Shown one piece after another: positions 40,211 through 55,601 of a stretch of DNA of 64,000 nucleotides; the stretch's first letter is position 1, and every line of letters begins with the position of its first letter. The stretch covers positions 62,001 to 126,000 of the forward strand of contig JARWMV010000035.1 in the NCBI GenBank assembly GCA_030998015.1, written 5' to 3'. The notes under the pieces were generated by a model. That model saw nothing but the letters and a program-made list of their open reading frames with translations, did no database searches and was not told the origin of the DNA. The position numbers and the translations under genes are program-made. Source of the DNA: Ceratorhiza oryzae-sativae (Eukaryota; Basidiomycota; Agaricomycetes; Cantharellales; Ceratobasidiaceae).

Positions 40211-42533
40211 ATGGAGCAACCAAAGCAGCAGAAGGTTCTTGAAGGTGAGCTATTATATCCTGCTGGACGCCATCTCATGTTTCACGGCCCCCCTTGCGAC
40301 AGACGGCTCTCCATTGAGCCAGAGTGCAACGCTCGATCCTTCCGTTCATACCACCCAAGAGGCCGACCACCCGCCCATGGAGAAAGAAAAGGCGAAATAC
40401 GTCGACTGGGAGGGTCCAGATGACCCCAAGAACCCTCGCAACTGGACTTTTCGACATCGTTGGGCGGCTACGGCGATTGTCTCGTTATTTACTTTTATGA
40501 GGTTCGTCTTGGCGCTTCTTGGATAATCGGGAGATTGATTGGAGGGGGTCTCTCTAGTCCACTGGCATCTAGTATGGTCGCTCCCGCCCTCCCGCAAATC
40601 GCTCGAGAATTTAATCTCGCGCCGGGCAGCCCGCTAGAGTCGATGACCATGTCCGTCTTTGTACTAGCTTACGCTGTCGGCCCCTTACTGTTGGTATGTG
40701 CGTTGATAGTTTCCCTTCGAAAGCAGTAATTCTTAGGTGTTTCGCAGGGGCCGCTGAGTGAGCTATATGGCCGTCGGTGGATTTTACAAGGATCTAACTT
40801 AGTTTTTCTCGGTATGTTAGCATCACGATATTGCGCGCCCACCCTGAGCGATCTCTATTAGCATTTAATATCGCCTGTTCTCGCGCGGCGAGTAGCTCCC
40901 AGCTCCTGGCATTCCGGTTCCTTGCAGGTCTAGGAGGATCAGCTCCACTAGCAGTGGGTGGAGGAACAATTGCCGATCTCTGGAAGCCCGAGGAACGGGG
41001 GATGGCAATGAGTCTTTATAGCTTGGCCCCTCTGGTAGGTTCAATTTATAGCATGTGGGTGTTCGAGGGCTTTGACTGATCGAGGTTAACCGGCTAGACC
41101 GGCCCAGCTATCGGCCCGGTCGTGGGCGCTTGGATCGCAGAAAAGACGACTTGGCGTTGGGTATTTTATTCGACTTCCATTGCGGATGCTGTCATACAAG
41201 TTGTTGGGTTTGTAAGTTCTCTAATTTCGATCTATCTGGTTATTAGGGGCGCTAATTCCGGAGGCGTAGTGGTATCTCACAGAGACATACGCCCCGACTT
41301 TGCTGGCTGCCAAAGCAAAAAATCTTCGGAAATCTACAGGTGATGATACACTAAGCACAGCGCACGAGGAGAAACGTGCAAGGGTCTCGACCCTACTCTT
41401 CATTGGGTCTGCATTGCTGAGGAGCATCAAATTTTTGTGTTTCGATCCAATCACGACCATCATGGCGACTTATATGGCAGTGATTTACGGTATGGGTCCT
41501 TTACATGGGATTCTGGCTTCTCGGGGCTAACAACATTGTTATTTAGGAACAATGTACTTGCAGCTTACCAGTATGTCCGCCGCATAAATCGAACCATGTT
41601 CTTCGGCTGATTAGCATTTAGCGTTTGCATCCATATGGACAACTAGGTACGGCCAAAGCGTTGGGATTGCAGGCCTTCACTCACTACATCATGGGTGCCG
41701 GCTTTACGGTAAGCCGCGAACCGGCTGCACTATGCGTGAATTCACTTGCTCACTCGCTCCTTGCAGCTTGGGGCCCAAATTGGTGCCCGTCTCCTGGATC
41801 GGATATATAAATATCTCAAGAAACGAAACGACGATGTAGCTACGCCCGAAATGAGGCTTCCTCTACTCGTGGTTGGTTCATTCTTATTACCTATTGGGCT
41901 ATTAATATATGGTTGGACTGCGGAGGTGAGTCGGAGCATTGGAAAGATAGTGGCATGCGTGACTAAGAATAATATTGGGGCGCAGTATACCGTTTTTTGG
42001 CTTGTGCCTGATATTGGGGTCTTGATATTCTGCATCGGTATATCACATGCCATCCATACGAATGTCTGAAGCTAACTATGGGTATAGGAATGATGGCAAG
42101 CTATTTATGCATTCAGACCTACATCGTACGTCCATTCCTAGCAATACAGGAGAAATAATGCTTGATGGAATCACAGGTCGATACATATGGGCTTCATGCC
42201 GCCAGCGCCGTCGCCGCGCTTTCCGCCCTTCGCTCCATCGCCGGATTTGCTTTCCCCCTGTTCTCCAGTAGGCACTGTCCCCTAGATTTCTACCATGACG
42301 TTCTACCAATCATATCCATCTAGACAAAATGTTCTCGAAGCTCGGTCTAGGCAAGTTCCGGCCGGCATTCCTTGTCTGATGGCGTTGTTCTAACCTGCAC
42401 CCCGCTCATAGGATGGGGAAATAGCGTTCTGGCTTTGGTCGCGTTTGTGATTGGGTGTCCGGCTCCGTTCTTGTTCTATCGGTTTGGTCCTCAACTGCGG
42501 GCACTTGCCCGTTCGAATCGTGTGGCGACTTAG
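40211..42533 (+). CDS. Major facilitator superfamily drug/H+ antiporter (DHA1-like)
   Basis: A multi-exon plasma-membrane transporter expected to export small toxic compounds. Exon 1 (40211-40244) is joined to DGSPLSQSATL by a GT-AG intron. A hydrophilic N-tail with WEGPDDPKNPRNW precedes the first span, the signature lead-in of fungal DHA1 transporters. Then follow APALPQIAREF, GPLSELYGRRWIL (the loop 2-3 motif), LAGLGGSAPLAVGGGTIADLW, GPAIGPVVGAWIAE (antiporter motif C) and TTWRWVFYSTSI. The C-terminal half has ALLRSIKFLCFDPI, LPIGLLIYGW, LHAASAVAALSALRSIAGF and FFLFYRFG-like final residues ending RSNRVAT. About ten small introns are needed; all the exons I traced stay open, so the gene looks intact. 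The substrate cannot be read from the sequence. Confidence 0.85.
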
Positions 42534-43177
42534 TTATCCTTTTTGATTTAATTTGCTCGTCTATTTTAACCACCCGCTAATGATAGTCATGAAAAACGCA
42601 TGATTTTCACAACACTTGGCTTGACTTAAAATGTATTAACGGGTGAGACTATGGCACGCTCGCCATCTCCCGCAGATGGAGCCCTCTGCTGCTCCCGGTA
42701 AACGCTTTTGGCAAGGCTTGCTGGCAGCCACACTTGATGTTTATCGATTGTCCTAGACGAACATCCATACACAGTCCACTCGACCGGGCCGCATTTCCTT
42801 TTGTGGCGTTGTCTATGCAATTATTCTTGGATGCGACGAGCTGCAACGGTTTCAGATCAGAAAAGTCTGACGCCTAATTCCTGAGACCAGAGCAACTGAC
42901 CATGCGGAACGGTTCAACGGAAGACCAGTGACCTTTAAAGACTTTCCAAAGCGCCTTTCTTTCAGCCGCTATCGCCTTCTCGCATACTAACTTTACGCCT
43001 TGCCGATCGATTGTCGTGACGTCGCGGGATCACTTGCGAGTGCTCGTGACTTGTCACGTGGCCATATTTCGCCGAACGAAGCACATGGGGAGTGGGCCCG
43101 CCCTACGCGCGTGATGTTCAAGAGACAAGCGCATGGTGCCGTGCAAATTAATGCGCTGATTGAAGTATAGCTGCTGC
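42534..43177. other. Intergenic, amylase upstream region
   Basis: No coding sequence is recognised; frames on the minus strand show no motif. Sites for carbon-catabolite control were not identified with confidence. Confidence 0.4.
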
Positions 43178-43188
43178 GCATATATAAA
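43178..43188 (+). promoter_or_regulatory. TATA box of the alpha-amylase gene
   Basis: GCATATATAAA lies about 46-56 bases before the amylase ATG, on the right strand and in an otherwise mixed-composition region. It is the best core-promoter candidate for a plus-strand gene here. Confidence 0.55.
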
Positions 43189-43233
43189 GATGCTCTATCG
43201 AGAACCTTTTCCTGTATCTGTGTCTTTGCTAGG

Positions 43234-45808
<2,575 letters not shown>

Positions 45809-47023
45809 GCGGATCCATCAGCTCATTTTTCTCGCTGTCAATCCTTACTTTGTATTTTGTGCATGCAATAAATTTTGAGGTACAATTCTTGCCTGGGTAA
45901 TCGCCCACGTAAACCCTTTCCCTGACAATTTAGGATCATCCGGCTAATGGCTCAAGTTGTACCCGACTCTATGAGTGCCCCCACGGGTGCAACGGCCACC
46001 GCTACCGTCTCACTAGGGGATATACCGGGAGAGTCTTTTATGATGAAAAAATCGTGCAGTAGGTTGTGTGATGGCGGCTTCACACTGAGGCTCGGGTTGG
46101 GTGAGAGCGCGAGACTGGCAACGAGCGAAACGACTGATGGAATCCAACTACCAGTTCTCTGTTCCTCGGCATGCTGTCGCTAAACCTTTTTGGCGGCCTG
46201 TATTATGAAACGATACTTTGGCGGGCCCCAGTACTGCTTCGTGACAAGAGTGTAGCGTCTTGTCGATAAATGAAACTTGAAAGCAGAAGTGAAGGTGGCA
46301 ATAGCCACGGTTACAAACATAGTTTAGATACGTCAAGTAACTATAAGGTAAAATCCCGATTCGATGAAGACAAATTTTTCAGAAAAAAGGGTTGCATTGG
46401 AGTGTAATATTTTTTTGCGGCAACTTTGCCGTCGTAAACAAGACATGAGAGGTCTTAAGCTGGAGCCAAATTGACCCAAACATGTGTCATATTTTCGGAG
46501 CCGGCTGGAGCCATTTTCATCATAGGAGAACAGGGTGGTGGAGCCCCGCGGAGCCACTTCTGACAGGTTCTAGAGTCATCATTGGGCTAAATAGACCTAG
46601 CTTAAGGTCCCGATTAGAGAGGACCATTAGGTCGCAGCCACACGAGAGGAACCACCCTGGGCGACGATTAAAACGATCAAAATAGTCATAGCGCGCGCGT
46701 GGATACTCATGCCCCCATCTATCTCAGCCAAAGGCTCAATCCAACGCCCGGCGTACTTTACCGCCGCTGATAACCTGACAACGGCGCTCAATAGCCGAGT
46801 CGGCTGCTACACCGACGCAGAAACGGTTAAAGCTGCTGGATAAAGCATATAACTCGGCGACGAGACAGTGTAACGCAGCTCGTTGAGTGCACACTCTCCC
46901 ACCACCGGCCATCACACAAATAGTCGGGCGCTACTTGTTTGGACAATGTTTGCGTCCCTGCACCAGCCGCCCAAACAGGTTCACGTGACCTTCTTACCTC
47001 CTGTTCTGTCGTCATCGGACACG
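45809..47023. other. Intergenic region
   Basis: Covers the amylase 3' flank and MVP1 upstream sequence. Small frames (for example 45947-46183 and 46333-46557) show no conserved motif, and no repeat was seen. Confidence 0.4.
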
Positions 47024-49704
47024 ATGTTTAACTCGTCTCGGGGCCAACTCTATACGTCGAATAATGGATTTGGGGGGATGCAGGGCAGTCTCGTCAACGA
47101 CGGGCCACTTGGCGCCTCCACCTTTGACGGGCTCGATCCGTGGTCGGCCACTCCCTCGCCGCCGCAGTCTAGCGTCGGGGTCCCCCCACCGCTCAGCTCG
47201 CTCCTTGGTGAGAATCCACAACAAACTCAACATCACGCAGATAAATTCTGATACCGATCTTTATGCTCAGCCGATGCAGCCATTCCAGACATTTACGACT
47301 CTGCTTTTGCGGCGGTTGATCCTATCATGTCGGGTGATACATCAGTCAATGCATTGCACCGTGTGCTGGCAACTTCCGAGCTACCTGCGGCTGTCATTGA
47401 GCGTGTACGTGGTGACTATCTTGATATTGCCGCCATCCTTATCCTTGATCAGATCGTCAATCTCGTGAGCACACGACCGCGGGTCTCCCGGCTAGAGTTT
47501 TTCGTCGCACTGGCACTAGCGGGCCTTGCCCAATCCGGCAAAGGTGCACCTCTATTTGCTCCTCCTCCTCCCCTCCCACAGCTCGCAACTGACTGACTAG
47601 ATTCCTAGATGTGACTATCGAGCAAGTTGCCCAAGCAGCTCAGCAGAACGCCCTGCCGTCGCCCACTCTAGACCTCGCTCGTCTCACGACGCCGACCACA
47701 TCCACCTTGGGATACACATCCTCGGCGCCACCTGTCTCGGCTCCATCATATCGGGAAGACGATCCATGGAGGTCAAACGCACGACGAGCGACCATGGACC
47801 CGTTTGCGCCTTCCTCTGGTTTTGGCGGAGGAGTCGGAGGAAGTCTGCCGGGGTCTGGGTTTGGCACAAGTGGAGTGGCGCCATCCGGATTTGGATCGAA
47901 TGGTACGCCTGGAATTGCACCTGGGGCCGGAACCTCACTTCTCTCGAGTGGGCTCCCGAGTGGCTGGTGGAGTCACCAGGATGTGGCTCTGGTCAGCATT
48001 GTACCCGAGAAACAGGGGTTTTTACTGAACCGGTATACCGTCTATCTTGTGCAAACCGACGTGAGCTCCTTATCGTTCGTCTTCATTTCACCCCTTTGAC
48101 GTAATGCGTCCGTGGCAGCGCGGGCCAGCGGTTCAGAGACGGTACTCGGAATTCGCTTGGTTATGGGATTGTTTAATTCGCCGATACCCGTTTCGGGTGG
48201 TTCCCGGGCTCCCTCCTAAGCGAGTTGGTCGTACGTGAAATGCCGTTTGTCTGCTGTGCCTGCGTTCTGACCCTCGTCGCGATGCAGCGGACGATTCATT
48301 CTTGGAGCAAAGAAGGCAAGCCTGTCGCCTGAACGCTTGCCTTGCCCGTCAACTGAACAAACCTATTTAGAAAGGGTCTTGCTCGATTCTTGAATGTTGT
48401 CTTAAATCACCCTGTTCTCTCCCAAGACGGTCTCCTCTCCGTTTTCTTAACAGAGCCTCATCTGGAGACATGGCGAAAGCAGGTAGGTGGTGGCTTGTTG
48501 TATCATTTTATCGGGGTTTAACACCAAACACCTGAAGAACAGTTTTTCACTTGAAGAAGAGAGTCTATCGAAACGAGTCGAGCGGGTAGAGGAAATGAGC
48601 GTTCCAAGTGACTGTGAAGAAAAGCTTGCGTGAGTATGCTTACCTCCGTGGTGCATTTCCGTCTGTTGATTGATTTTCGGGGGTATAGAGCTGTGCGGCG
48701 TAAGCTGCCGGGCCTTGTCGATCACTGGACGCGGATTTCGGTAATAGCGGAGCGACTCGCAAAGCGACGAGAAGGCGCTGCTGTACGACTTTTCTTACAT
48801 AGGTTTATTCGTCTCTAACTGTATCTTCCCTGTTCATAGGCCGATCTGGCGCGCCTAACCATGACTTTAAACTCGCTTGCCGAACACAACAACTCTTGTT
48901 CTGTTCGGGGCGAGAATGACCCCGCTAGCTGCGATTTATGTGCTGGAGTCCAGATAGGCATGGGGAAAGTATCGGCACGAATTGGTGGATTGGGAGAAGA
49001 AATGGATGGACGAGTAAGTGGCATGTGGTTTCAACCATGCTGTGCACTAACATTTTGCCAGTCGAGGAGTTTGAATGCAACAACACTCGAGGCCATCAAG
49101 GTTCGTTCGCTCAACCTACTGGGTTGGAAAGATGTTGGTTCTAATAGTACTATAGAGCCAACGGGATTTGTATGTAGCCTTTCAGGCGCTTTTTGTCAGG
49201 CACGACCGTCAGGGAGGAGATATAGTTGACAAGCTAAAGAAGAGAGTTGAAACCGCTGGAGCGAAACATTTGGGTATCATCAACTCGCTGGGACCTTGCA
49301 AGGTTTGCCCCAGTCATATCGATGTAAATTTGATAAAACTAATGCGAACGTGGATGTAGGCCCGTCACATATTAAAGCCCAAGACGAGGCAGATAAGCTG
49401 CGGGCGTCAATTGAAAAGGATCAGGCGCAGATCCATTCGTTGTTGGCACGGAGAATATTCATACAATATTGGTGCGTGCTTTTGTCTTGTTTTCGTTCCA
49501 TATATTTTCCTGCGCCATGGTGCTGACGAAGGCTCGGATACCAGCATGTGGCACGAGCTCCGCGTTGTTTTACATAACCGAGAAAACGCACTACTTTCTC
49601 AGGCGATACAAAACTTTGCGCGTGAGGAGAACGAGTTCTCGGCTCGAACACATGCAACGTGGACGACACTCGTGGAGGAGGTCGAGAATATGCCATTTGA
49701 GTGA
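47024..49704 (+). CDS. MVP1: Sorting nexin MVP1 (PX-BAR)
   Basis: An endosomal sorting nexin that binds PI3P through PX and shapes membranes through a BAR domain, used in vacuolar protein sorting and recycling. The N-terminal part is Gly/Ser/Pro-rich with an EH-like helical segment ([21 protein letters not shown]). PX motifs are [20 protein letters not shown] and PGLPPKRVG, then [16 protein letters not shown] and [12 protein letters not shown]. The BAR-like coiled coil follows ([52 protein letters not shown]), ending [20 protein letters not shown] at 49704. About ten introns are needed. The one at 48316-48370 has a GC donor (AG/GCAAGC) and restores QRRKGLARF. ATG 47024 was chosen because the conserved Gly/Ser-rich start follows it. 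Confidence 0.9.
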
Positions 49705-49975
49705 GGGTCGGAAGACGAGCCGGCTGGAGGAGCAGGCAGTTGTATAATATAGGGTTGTATATGCAATGCGATACCAACATAATGACCAACCAAGCCTGAT
49801 TAAATAGTTGAGCAGGCCCCAAAACCGTGCCATAATTGTACAGATATAATAATAAGAGCTAGAAGGCCGGTTAAGACGGATCTGCCCGCACACACATTCA
49901 AGTTCGCGAAGAGGTACGAGACGGAGGTGTTGTCTAAGGGTGATTTAGTTGACGAACTGTTGCTACTGACAAGCC

Positions 49976-50746
49976 TCAAAGGTTACCAGACTCATAGTGG
50001 GCAAGCTCCTGTCTGGCACTAGTAACGTCAGAATGCAAGATCTCGAGATACCATTGGCCTGCGAAACGGAACCAGATTCGGTTCTGGTGGTCGAACCAAT
50101 AGGGTATGTCATCGATGTAGAACACTGTTTCGGGTTTCGGTGGGTTGGGCTCGAGACTCTTGACCTCGTGAAAGCGGCCCGCCTCATCAACTTGACAGAC
50201 GATCCGATGCTTTTCAAACACGTATACGTTGGGAAACACGACGAAATACGCTTGATTGTGGCACCATGAGCTGTTGATCCAGAAATTAGATTCTTATCAA
50301 TCACTTACTCGGCTCGATAAATAGCATCGAGGCGTGTCGCGGAGTCAAAACGAACCCCGTGGTTCTTCGGGGAGGCTTGAGAAGTAATGGTTAGACACCA
50401 GCTGGGCTTTGTCCGAAACCTTGTTTGGCTCACCGCAGGGGCAGTGACATCCTCATTTCCCAGAGGAAACGCACTGGAAGCGTCAACACCGCTCCTCCCT
50501 AACGAGGTTCAGATATTAGAATCACTGAAGGGAAACAAGCCAACAAAAACAAATCGTACTCAGCTCGAATAGTCGAGCTTTCATGTCGACATCTGCGACG
50601 CGAGTCCCGACCGACTCGGCCGACTGAGGCGAATCCTCATCCGCTTCGGGAAGTTTTCCGATAACAAGATCATGCAGCATCATGGGCAGTGAAGTCTCTA
50701 GCCGACTCTGAGCGATTGGTGAACCTTGTGGTGAAGGAGACGTCAT
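49976..50746 (-). CDS. Protein of unknown function, 223 aa, three exons
   Basis: Exons 50560-50746, 50309-50498 and 49976-50270 join in frame (672 nt); the introns are 61 and 38 nt, both GT-AG. The N-terminal half is acidic and Ser-rich (LPEADEDSPQSAESVGTRV). The C-terminal half is compact and aromatic: SWCHNQAYFVVFPNVYVFEK, FYIDDIPYWFDHQN and WFRFAGQWYLEIL. There is no signal peptide or membrane span. It lies convergent with MVP1. I do not recognise the family. The clean splice model and the protein-like second half argue that the gene is real, possibly lineage-specific. Confidence 0.6.
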
Positions 50747-51696
50747 TGGGAGTTCAAAAAATGGGGCGGGAGATCCAGTTGATTCAAGGTACGAACGCTC
50801 CTTGGCTCCATTATATGTGTTGCCATTCTACCACGGTACGGGCTACACGTTATTCTTGCGCACCTTTTCAGCTACCCCAGAACATTCCCATGTTCACAGT
50901 GAAAATCGAAACCGCCCGCGAGACATTTCGCACTCCGGGATCTCGTCCTTCTCTTGGCAATGTGTATGTAAAATTTGGGATTAGCTCCTCTCGGAATTAG
51001 GTTTGCGGTGCGGACGACGCTCATCATCATCATCCGCCACTGAGCTGGTTAAAGGTGAGCATTCGTGGCTCGCTCATCTTGACACATCCTTGCCCCGCCT
51101 ATCACTAGTGTAACTCCCACCTTTCAGGTTTGTTTGCAAAGGAATAGTGGCATCACTGATCACTAATCCCGTGGACCACGTAAATCGGCAGTGCGAATGT
51201 AAGCCTCTCGAGGAGCGATACTTGAACGTGGCTATTTTTAATTCGTCTATCTGTTTACGGATGGTCACAGGGAACTACGTCAATAATACTGTTGTGTACC
51301 TCGGGCCTAGACCAGACACGATGCCACCCCCGTGGGTATGGTGACCGATCGCGCATTGGGAATGATTGGCACTCACCTCGTGTTGGTCGCTTTTGGGGGA
51401 TCCTGTTTTACTATTATCGTGGCCCCAGCACATGACCCAGCAGCCTTGCACCGTACCCCGCGGATCCCCACTGTCATATGATTCAACGTTGTTTCATATC
51501 TATTTGCCAAAATGACAGTCGGGTATGCCTTGGATCAATCAAATATATGACGCCATGATTGATCCGGCCTTATCAAGCCGCCAACGGAGTTGGCTTGATG
51601 CCGTCTCCGGCGGGCTACCTGGTGTAGAATATGATTTGGTTTAGCCCAAATAGAGTGGAGATTGTCCAAGTCAGAGGGATAGCTTTCATTTACGAG
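50747..51696. other. Intergenic region
   Basis: Short plus-strand frames (50802-50984, 51147-51344) lack recognisable motifs, and no repeat structure was seen. Confidence 0.4.
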
Positions 51697-52600
51697 TCAC
51701 TGCTGCATGCCTTGACTAGCGTTATTGTTGACAGTCCCCGTGAATCCAGCGAGTAGTGCACGCGCAAGAATGCCCTTACGAGTCTGATGATTGAAATAGT
51801 CGCCGACTCCAAAGCTTTCTGGTAAATTTTTAGTAATGATAGAGGCCACGTGCTAATCGACGGTTGAACCCACCAGTGGTTCATGATTCCGTTGGTTGAG
51901 TCGCAAGTCTTGAGGCAAAGGTGGACAGTTGATCTCCACAATCCATCCATTGGTGAGTAGTGTCGTGTACTCCTATCACCCGTGTATGGGGGCATTGCAT
52001 GACGACGTCTTGGTTTCTTATATATGGAGAAACTTACCGATGATACGCTCTGTATCTAGCGTTCGACAATATAATGTTAATGTGCGAATGTAATAAATTA
52101 TTCAAGATATTATACCTACGATATCTACTGTTCTATGCTTTTTCTCTCCTCGATGTGCACAGTGCATTACAGCCTTTTTGGTGTTATCGACGAGATTGTA
52201 GGTGATTCTTTGCGAAATCGCAAATCTCAGCTGTGCCAGGTAAAATCGAGCCGGAACGCACTCGAGACCGCCAATAACGGAACCCCAGTGAACCGTGATG
52301 CTCTTGGTTGGGTTGAGCGAAATCAGTTTCTGCTCCAACTGCAAACAAAAGAAACAAAAAGAATCGGAGTGGAATCACGGTTCGTGTGATACTCACATTC
52401 CTGGTGATCACCGTATGGTTGGCCTGACAATTGTTCCAAGCGACCAGTGTGAGCATATGCAGCAGCGGGTGCAATGGAATGGTAGAGACGTGTGTGAGGT
52501 GGTAGAAAACGATGTGAGATAACACTGCCACAACCAAATCCGCCTAATATCCAGAGCTGTCGCGAGCCTCTGGGATCAAAATTAGTCTTGAGGCACACTC
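51697..52600 (-). pseudogene. Jacalin-like lectin-domain paralogue A, probably broken
   Basis: Minus-strand pieces match paralogue B in order. SIAPAAAYAHTGR and QPYGDHQE are followed by SLNPTKSITVHWGSVIGGLE, a strand-rich NLVDNTKKAVMHCAHRG block, and a C-terminal SFGVGDYFNHQTRKGIL ending NNNASQGMQQ with the stop at 51697-51699. The pattern (acidic D near the start, strand with a G-x-x-I turn, HG-like turn, final G-rich strands) resembles a jacalin beta-prism, which binds carbohydrates; that assignment is tentative. A TAG interrupts the frame in the fourth segment (after GSTVD, near 51862) and the exon joins are less clean than in B, so this copy may be a pseudogene. Confidence 0.45.
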
Positions 52601-54715
52601 GTGTTCGGTTTTGATACTATGGATTGCCCAAGTTCTTGAAACCTTTAGGGCTCTGGCGGATTTGCCTGAAGCCGAGCCCACACGATGACAGACCGGGAGC
52701 ATACCCCCGGTCACCCCCTAGTCCAATGGTTAGAAACGATCATAGCGTAGTCTGTGGTGTATGCGTAGAGTTAAACTGAAAATGAATGTGCTAGATCGCT
52801 AGCGGTAATCTTGAGGCCTTGTATATCGTGCCGGGAGCATCCCGAAAATAAAACTGGCGTATACTAGCTCCACAGATCTAATTAACCTTCTGAGCACGCA
52901 CTAGATCTGAAGTAGCACGGGCTACTGGTGCTACCGGCATCTAGTTAACGTTCAGAAGCATCGTTGGACGCCGAGGCATCATGACGTGCTAACTAGATTT
53001 TCGAGGATTGGCCGAGTAGTCGAAAGAGCCAGTTCGGGTTAACCGAGAGTTGACTTAGGAGCCTGTGTGTTCGGCGAGGTCATATCATGGCTAATATAAT
53101 CACACATTATGGGCGCCCACTCCGCGAATAGAGGAGCTTGAGTATGGGCTAAAACAGAAAATAATCGGCTTTGAATCATCCAGCGGGAGAAGCCGAGTAG
53201 AATAGCTTAAGTTCTGTGATAGAAATTTTCTGTTCTACCCGTTTGAATTATGAGAACGTAATGCTCAGTTCTACGGGCTCTACTCGATTCAGGGTCAAAG
53301 CTCATGCAGCGTCCCACGAGATTTACATATATGTCGCGCATATGGAACTGGGCGGTTGGCTTTTACTGCTTCTCCAGCCGTAGTTGAGAGATTCCTTGAT
53401 TCGCGCTTCCATAATGGGCAACGAACTTCGGCACGAATGCCGGTTGGAGAGGCTGCGTGTTGTATGACGCATGGCTAGTAACATGATCGGTTATTGTAGA
53501 TCACAAGACTCGTTACTTTTCGGCCTGCTCCATAGACGTAAACGCGCGAAACGACCCGTGGTTATGTTCTCTTAACCTAACCTACAGAATACGGTGACGG
53601 CATTTGGCTCTACGTTGCAGGGGTTTTGGGGTTCCTTATAGGACCAACCCTTATTGACGTCGTTTTGGTTCTACAGAATAAGCTCAGCCATTATGGTAAT
53701 CAATGCGCAACTCGGTACAAGGGCCTATGCCGCAATGATGTCCGCCGGCTGTTGTTAGGATTCGAATCCTTGAAATCGAAAATTCGATTGATCGCCCAAT
53801 AGGGTTTCAGCTATTTACTCGATGAGAAACTGTGCGACTGCGCAACCCTTCAAGAGAAGGATACAAAACTAGAGGCAATACCAAAAGTCGTGGATTTATA
53901 CAGACGAGCTCGAACGAAAGCTCCCGAAGCACCCAGGGCTATGGGGGCACCGCCAAACGTTACTGAGAATGGGATTTATCGAAAAAAGTGTTGTTTATGT
54001 ATGCGGTGCAAGAAGCTTTGGTGTTAGGTCTGCGCACGATGGGACTGGTGAGGGTGGCACAACACTTAGCCGCTAGAATATAGATCCCCACTAACGCCGG
54101 CTTAGCACGATCTGTGACTCTGCGCCTCGGTCTACCTGGTACATGGCAAAAGAAGGTAATTGAATGGTTCATGCCAATCTATACACCCAAAGGAATGGCA
54201 AAACATACTCCTGCTGGTGAACTATTACATAAAACCATGTAAACACCAGTTATGGATGCTACGCACCAACACAGGAAATATGGCATCAACTTTCAGCAAC
54301 CACTGCCATAATAAACAGCGTCATATAGGCATCAATATGCTGGTAGAAACCTGTTCGAACGATTCATAGACCTAGGCAAACGAACCGGACAAGACATAGC
54401 GAATCCAAGCAAAAACTTCCGCGGAAAATCCCCTGGGAAAAGGATGGTTGTGACACAGTGGAGTATAAGCTCGTGTTTGGTTCATAGTATTATTGCCCAA
54501 TTCATTACACCTCGGCTTTCTGAACGAGGTTTCTCAACTCGTAGATCTCCAACATGTATCCCGAGAATCACCCGATACCACTCGAACGCTTCCAGCATGT
54601 CCGAAAACTTATGCAGCACAGGGAGTTGGCTCGGACCCGTCGCCGTCGGGCACTTCAGTATAAAACATAACTTGGTTCAAACCAGCTGGAAAAGGAGTCA
54701 GGGCCAAAACCGCTG
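52601..54715. other. Gene-poor spacer between the two paralogues
   Basis: No open frame with a recognisable motif. A palindrome, GGATTCGAATCC, lies at about 53758-53769. The spacer may derive from a third, unrecognisable copy, but I see no residual similarity. Confidence 0.4.
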
Positions 54716-55601
54716 TTATTTAAAGGAACAACTCTGACCCATTTCCGCGTTATTATTTGAAGTCCCGGCTAATCCGACCAGTAACCCGCGAACGAGAATA
54801 TCCTTGCGAGTTTGGTGTTTAAAGTGGTCGCCCACCCCAAATGTTTCTAGCGATTTGCCGAGGTGAGCGATGGTTGCGCATGAAACACGGCCCAACTGAC
54901 CAGTAGACCGTATGATTCCTGTAGAAAAGTCGCATATCTTAAAGGCTAGCTTGACAACTTGGTTGCCCCAACCCATCCATTCATGGGTAACGCCATGGAC
55001 GCCAATAACCTCTGTTCATATTAGGCCGTGTCAAATCATGGGTCAAAATAGGCAAACGAAATAGGTTCGTACCAATGATTCTCTCGGTTTCTATTTTTGA
55101 TAAGATGAGTACACGGTCCGAATTGACGATTGAAACCAACATACCTCCTATTTCAACAGTGCTGTGTTTTGATTCCTGTCTGTAAGCGCCATGGAGCACA
55201 GTCTTGGTGGCGCCGTCGTTAAGCCTGTAGGCAATTCTAAGCAAAGGGGCAGCGTTGAGTTACACGGCAGCTCCGAGATTGGCGCCCTGGGACATACTCT
55301 ATGCCCCCGATAACCGCCCCCCAGTGTACGGTAATAGCCTTGATGGGATTTTCCCAATCGAATCGCGCTCCGACTGTGCAAAGCTGTATCTGCTCATCCT
55401 CGTTCTCTCGGCAAACATTCGATACCCACATTCTTGGACGTCGTCATACGGTTCACCAATCAGCAACTCTGAACGGCCAGTGCCGGCGTACTTTGCCGAA
55501 GGAGCAATAGCACGGCGCTTGGGAAGCGATATCATCGCTACCAGCGGGATGAGCGGGTCAGCGTTTGCGGTGGTTGAGGACGAGAAATGACGCTGTGGCA
55601 A
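54716..55601 (-). CDS. Jacalin-like lectin-domain paralogue B
   Basis: A minus-strand gene with several short introns. Segments in order: RRAIAPSAKYAGTGRSELL and GEPYDDVQECG; then, after an intron, QLCTVGARFDWENP and IKAITVHWGAVIGGIEYV; then AYRLNDGATKTVLHGAYRQ; then QVVKLAFKICDFSTG; and finally ETFGVGDHFKHQTRKDILV with GLLVGLAGTSNN, stop at 54716-54718. The spacing of PYDD, the ITVHWG..I.GIEY strand, the HG turn and the closing G-rich strand suggests a jacalin-like beta-prism domain that binds sugars. There is no clear signal peptide. It shares order and sequence with paralogue A 3 kb away, so they arose by tandem duplication. The family assignment is by pattern only. Confidence 0.5.

Noticed and set aside
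53750..53790. Possible tRNA T-arm (GGATTCGAATCC)
   Set aside because: The palindrome resembles a B box, but no acceptor, D or anticodon arm can be folded on either strand at the right spacing.
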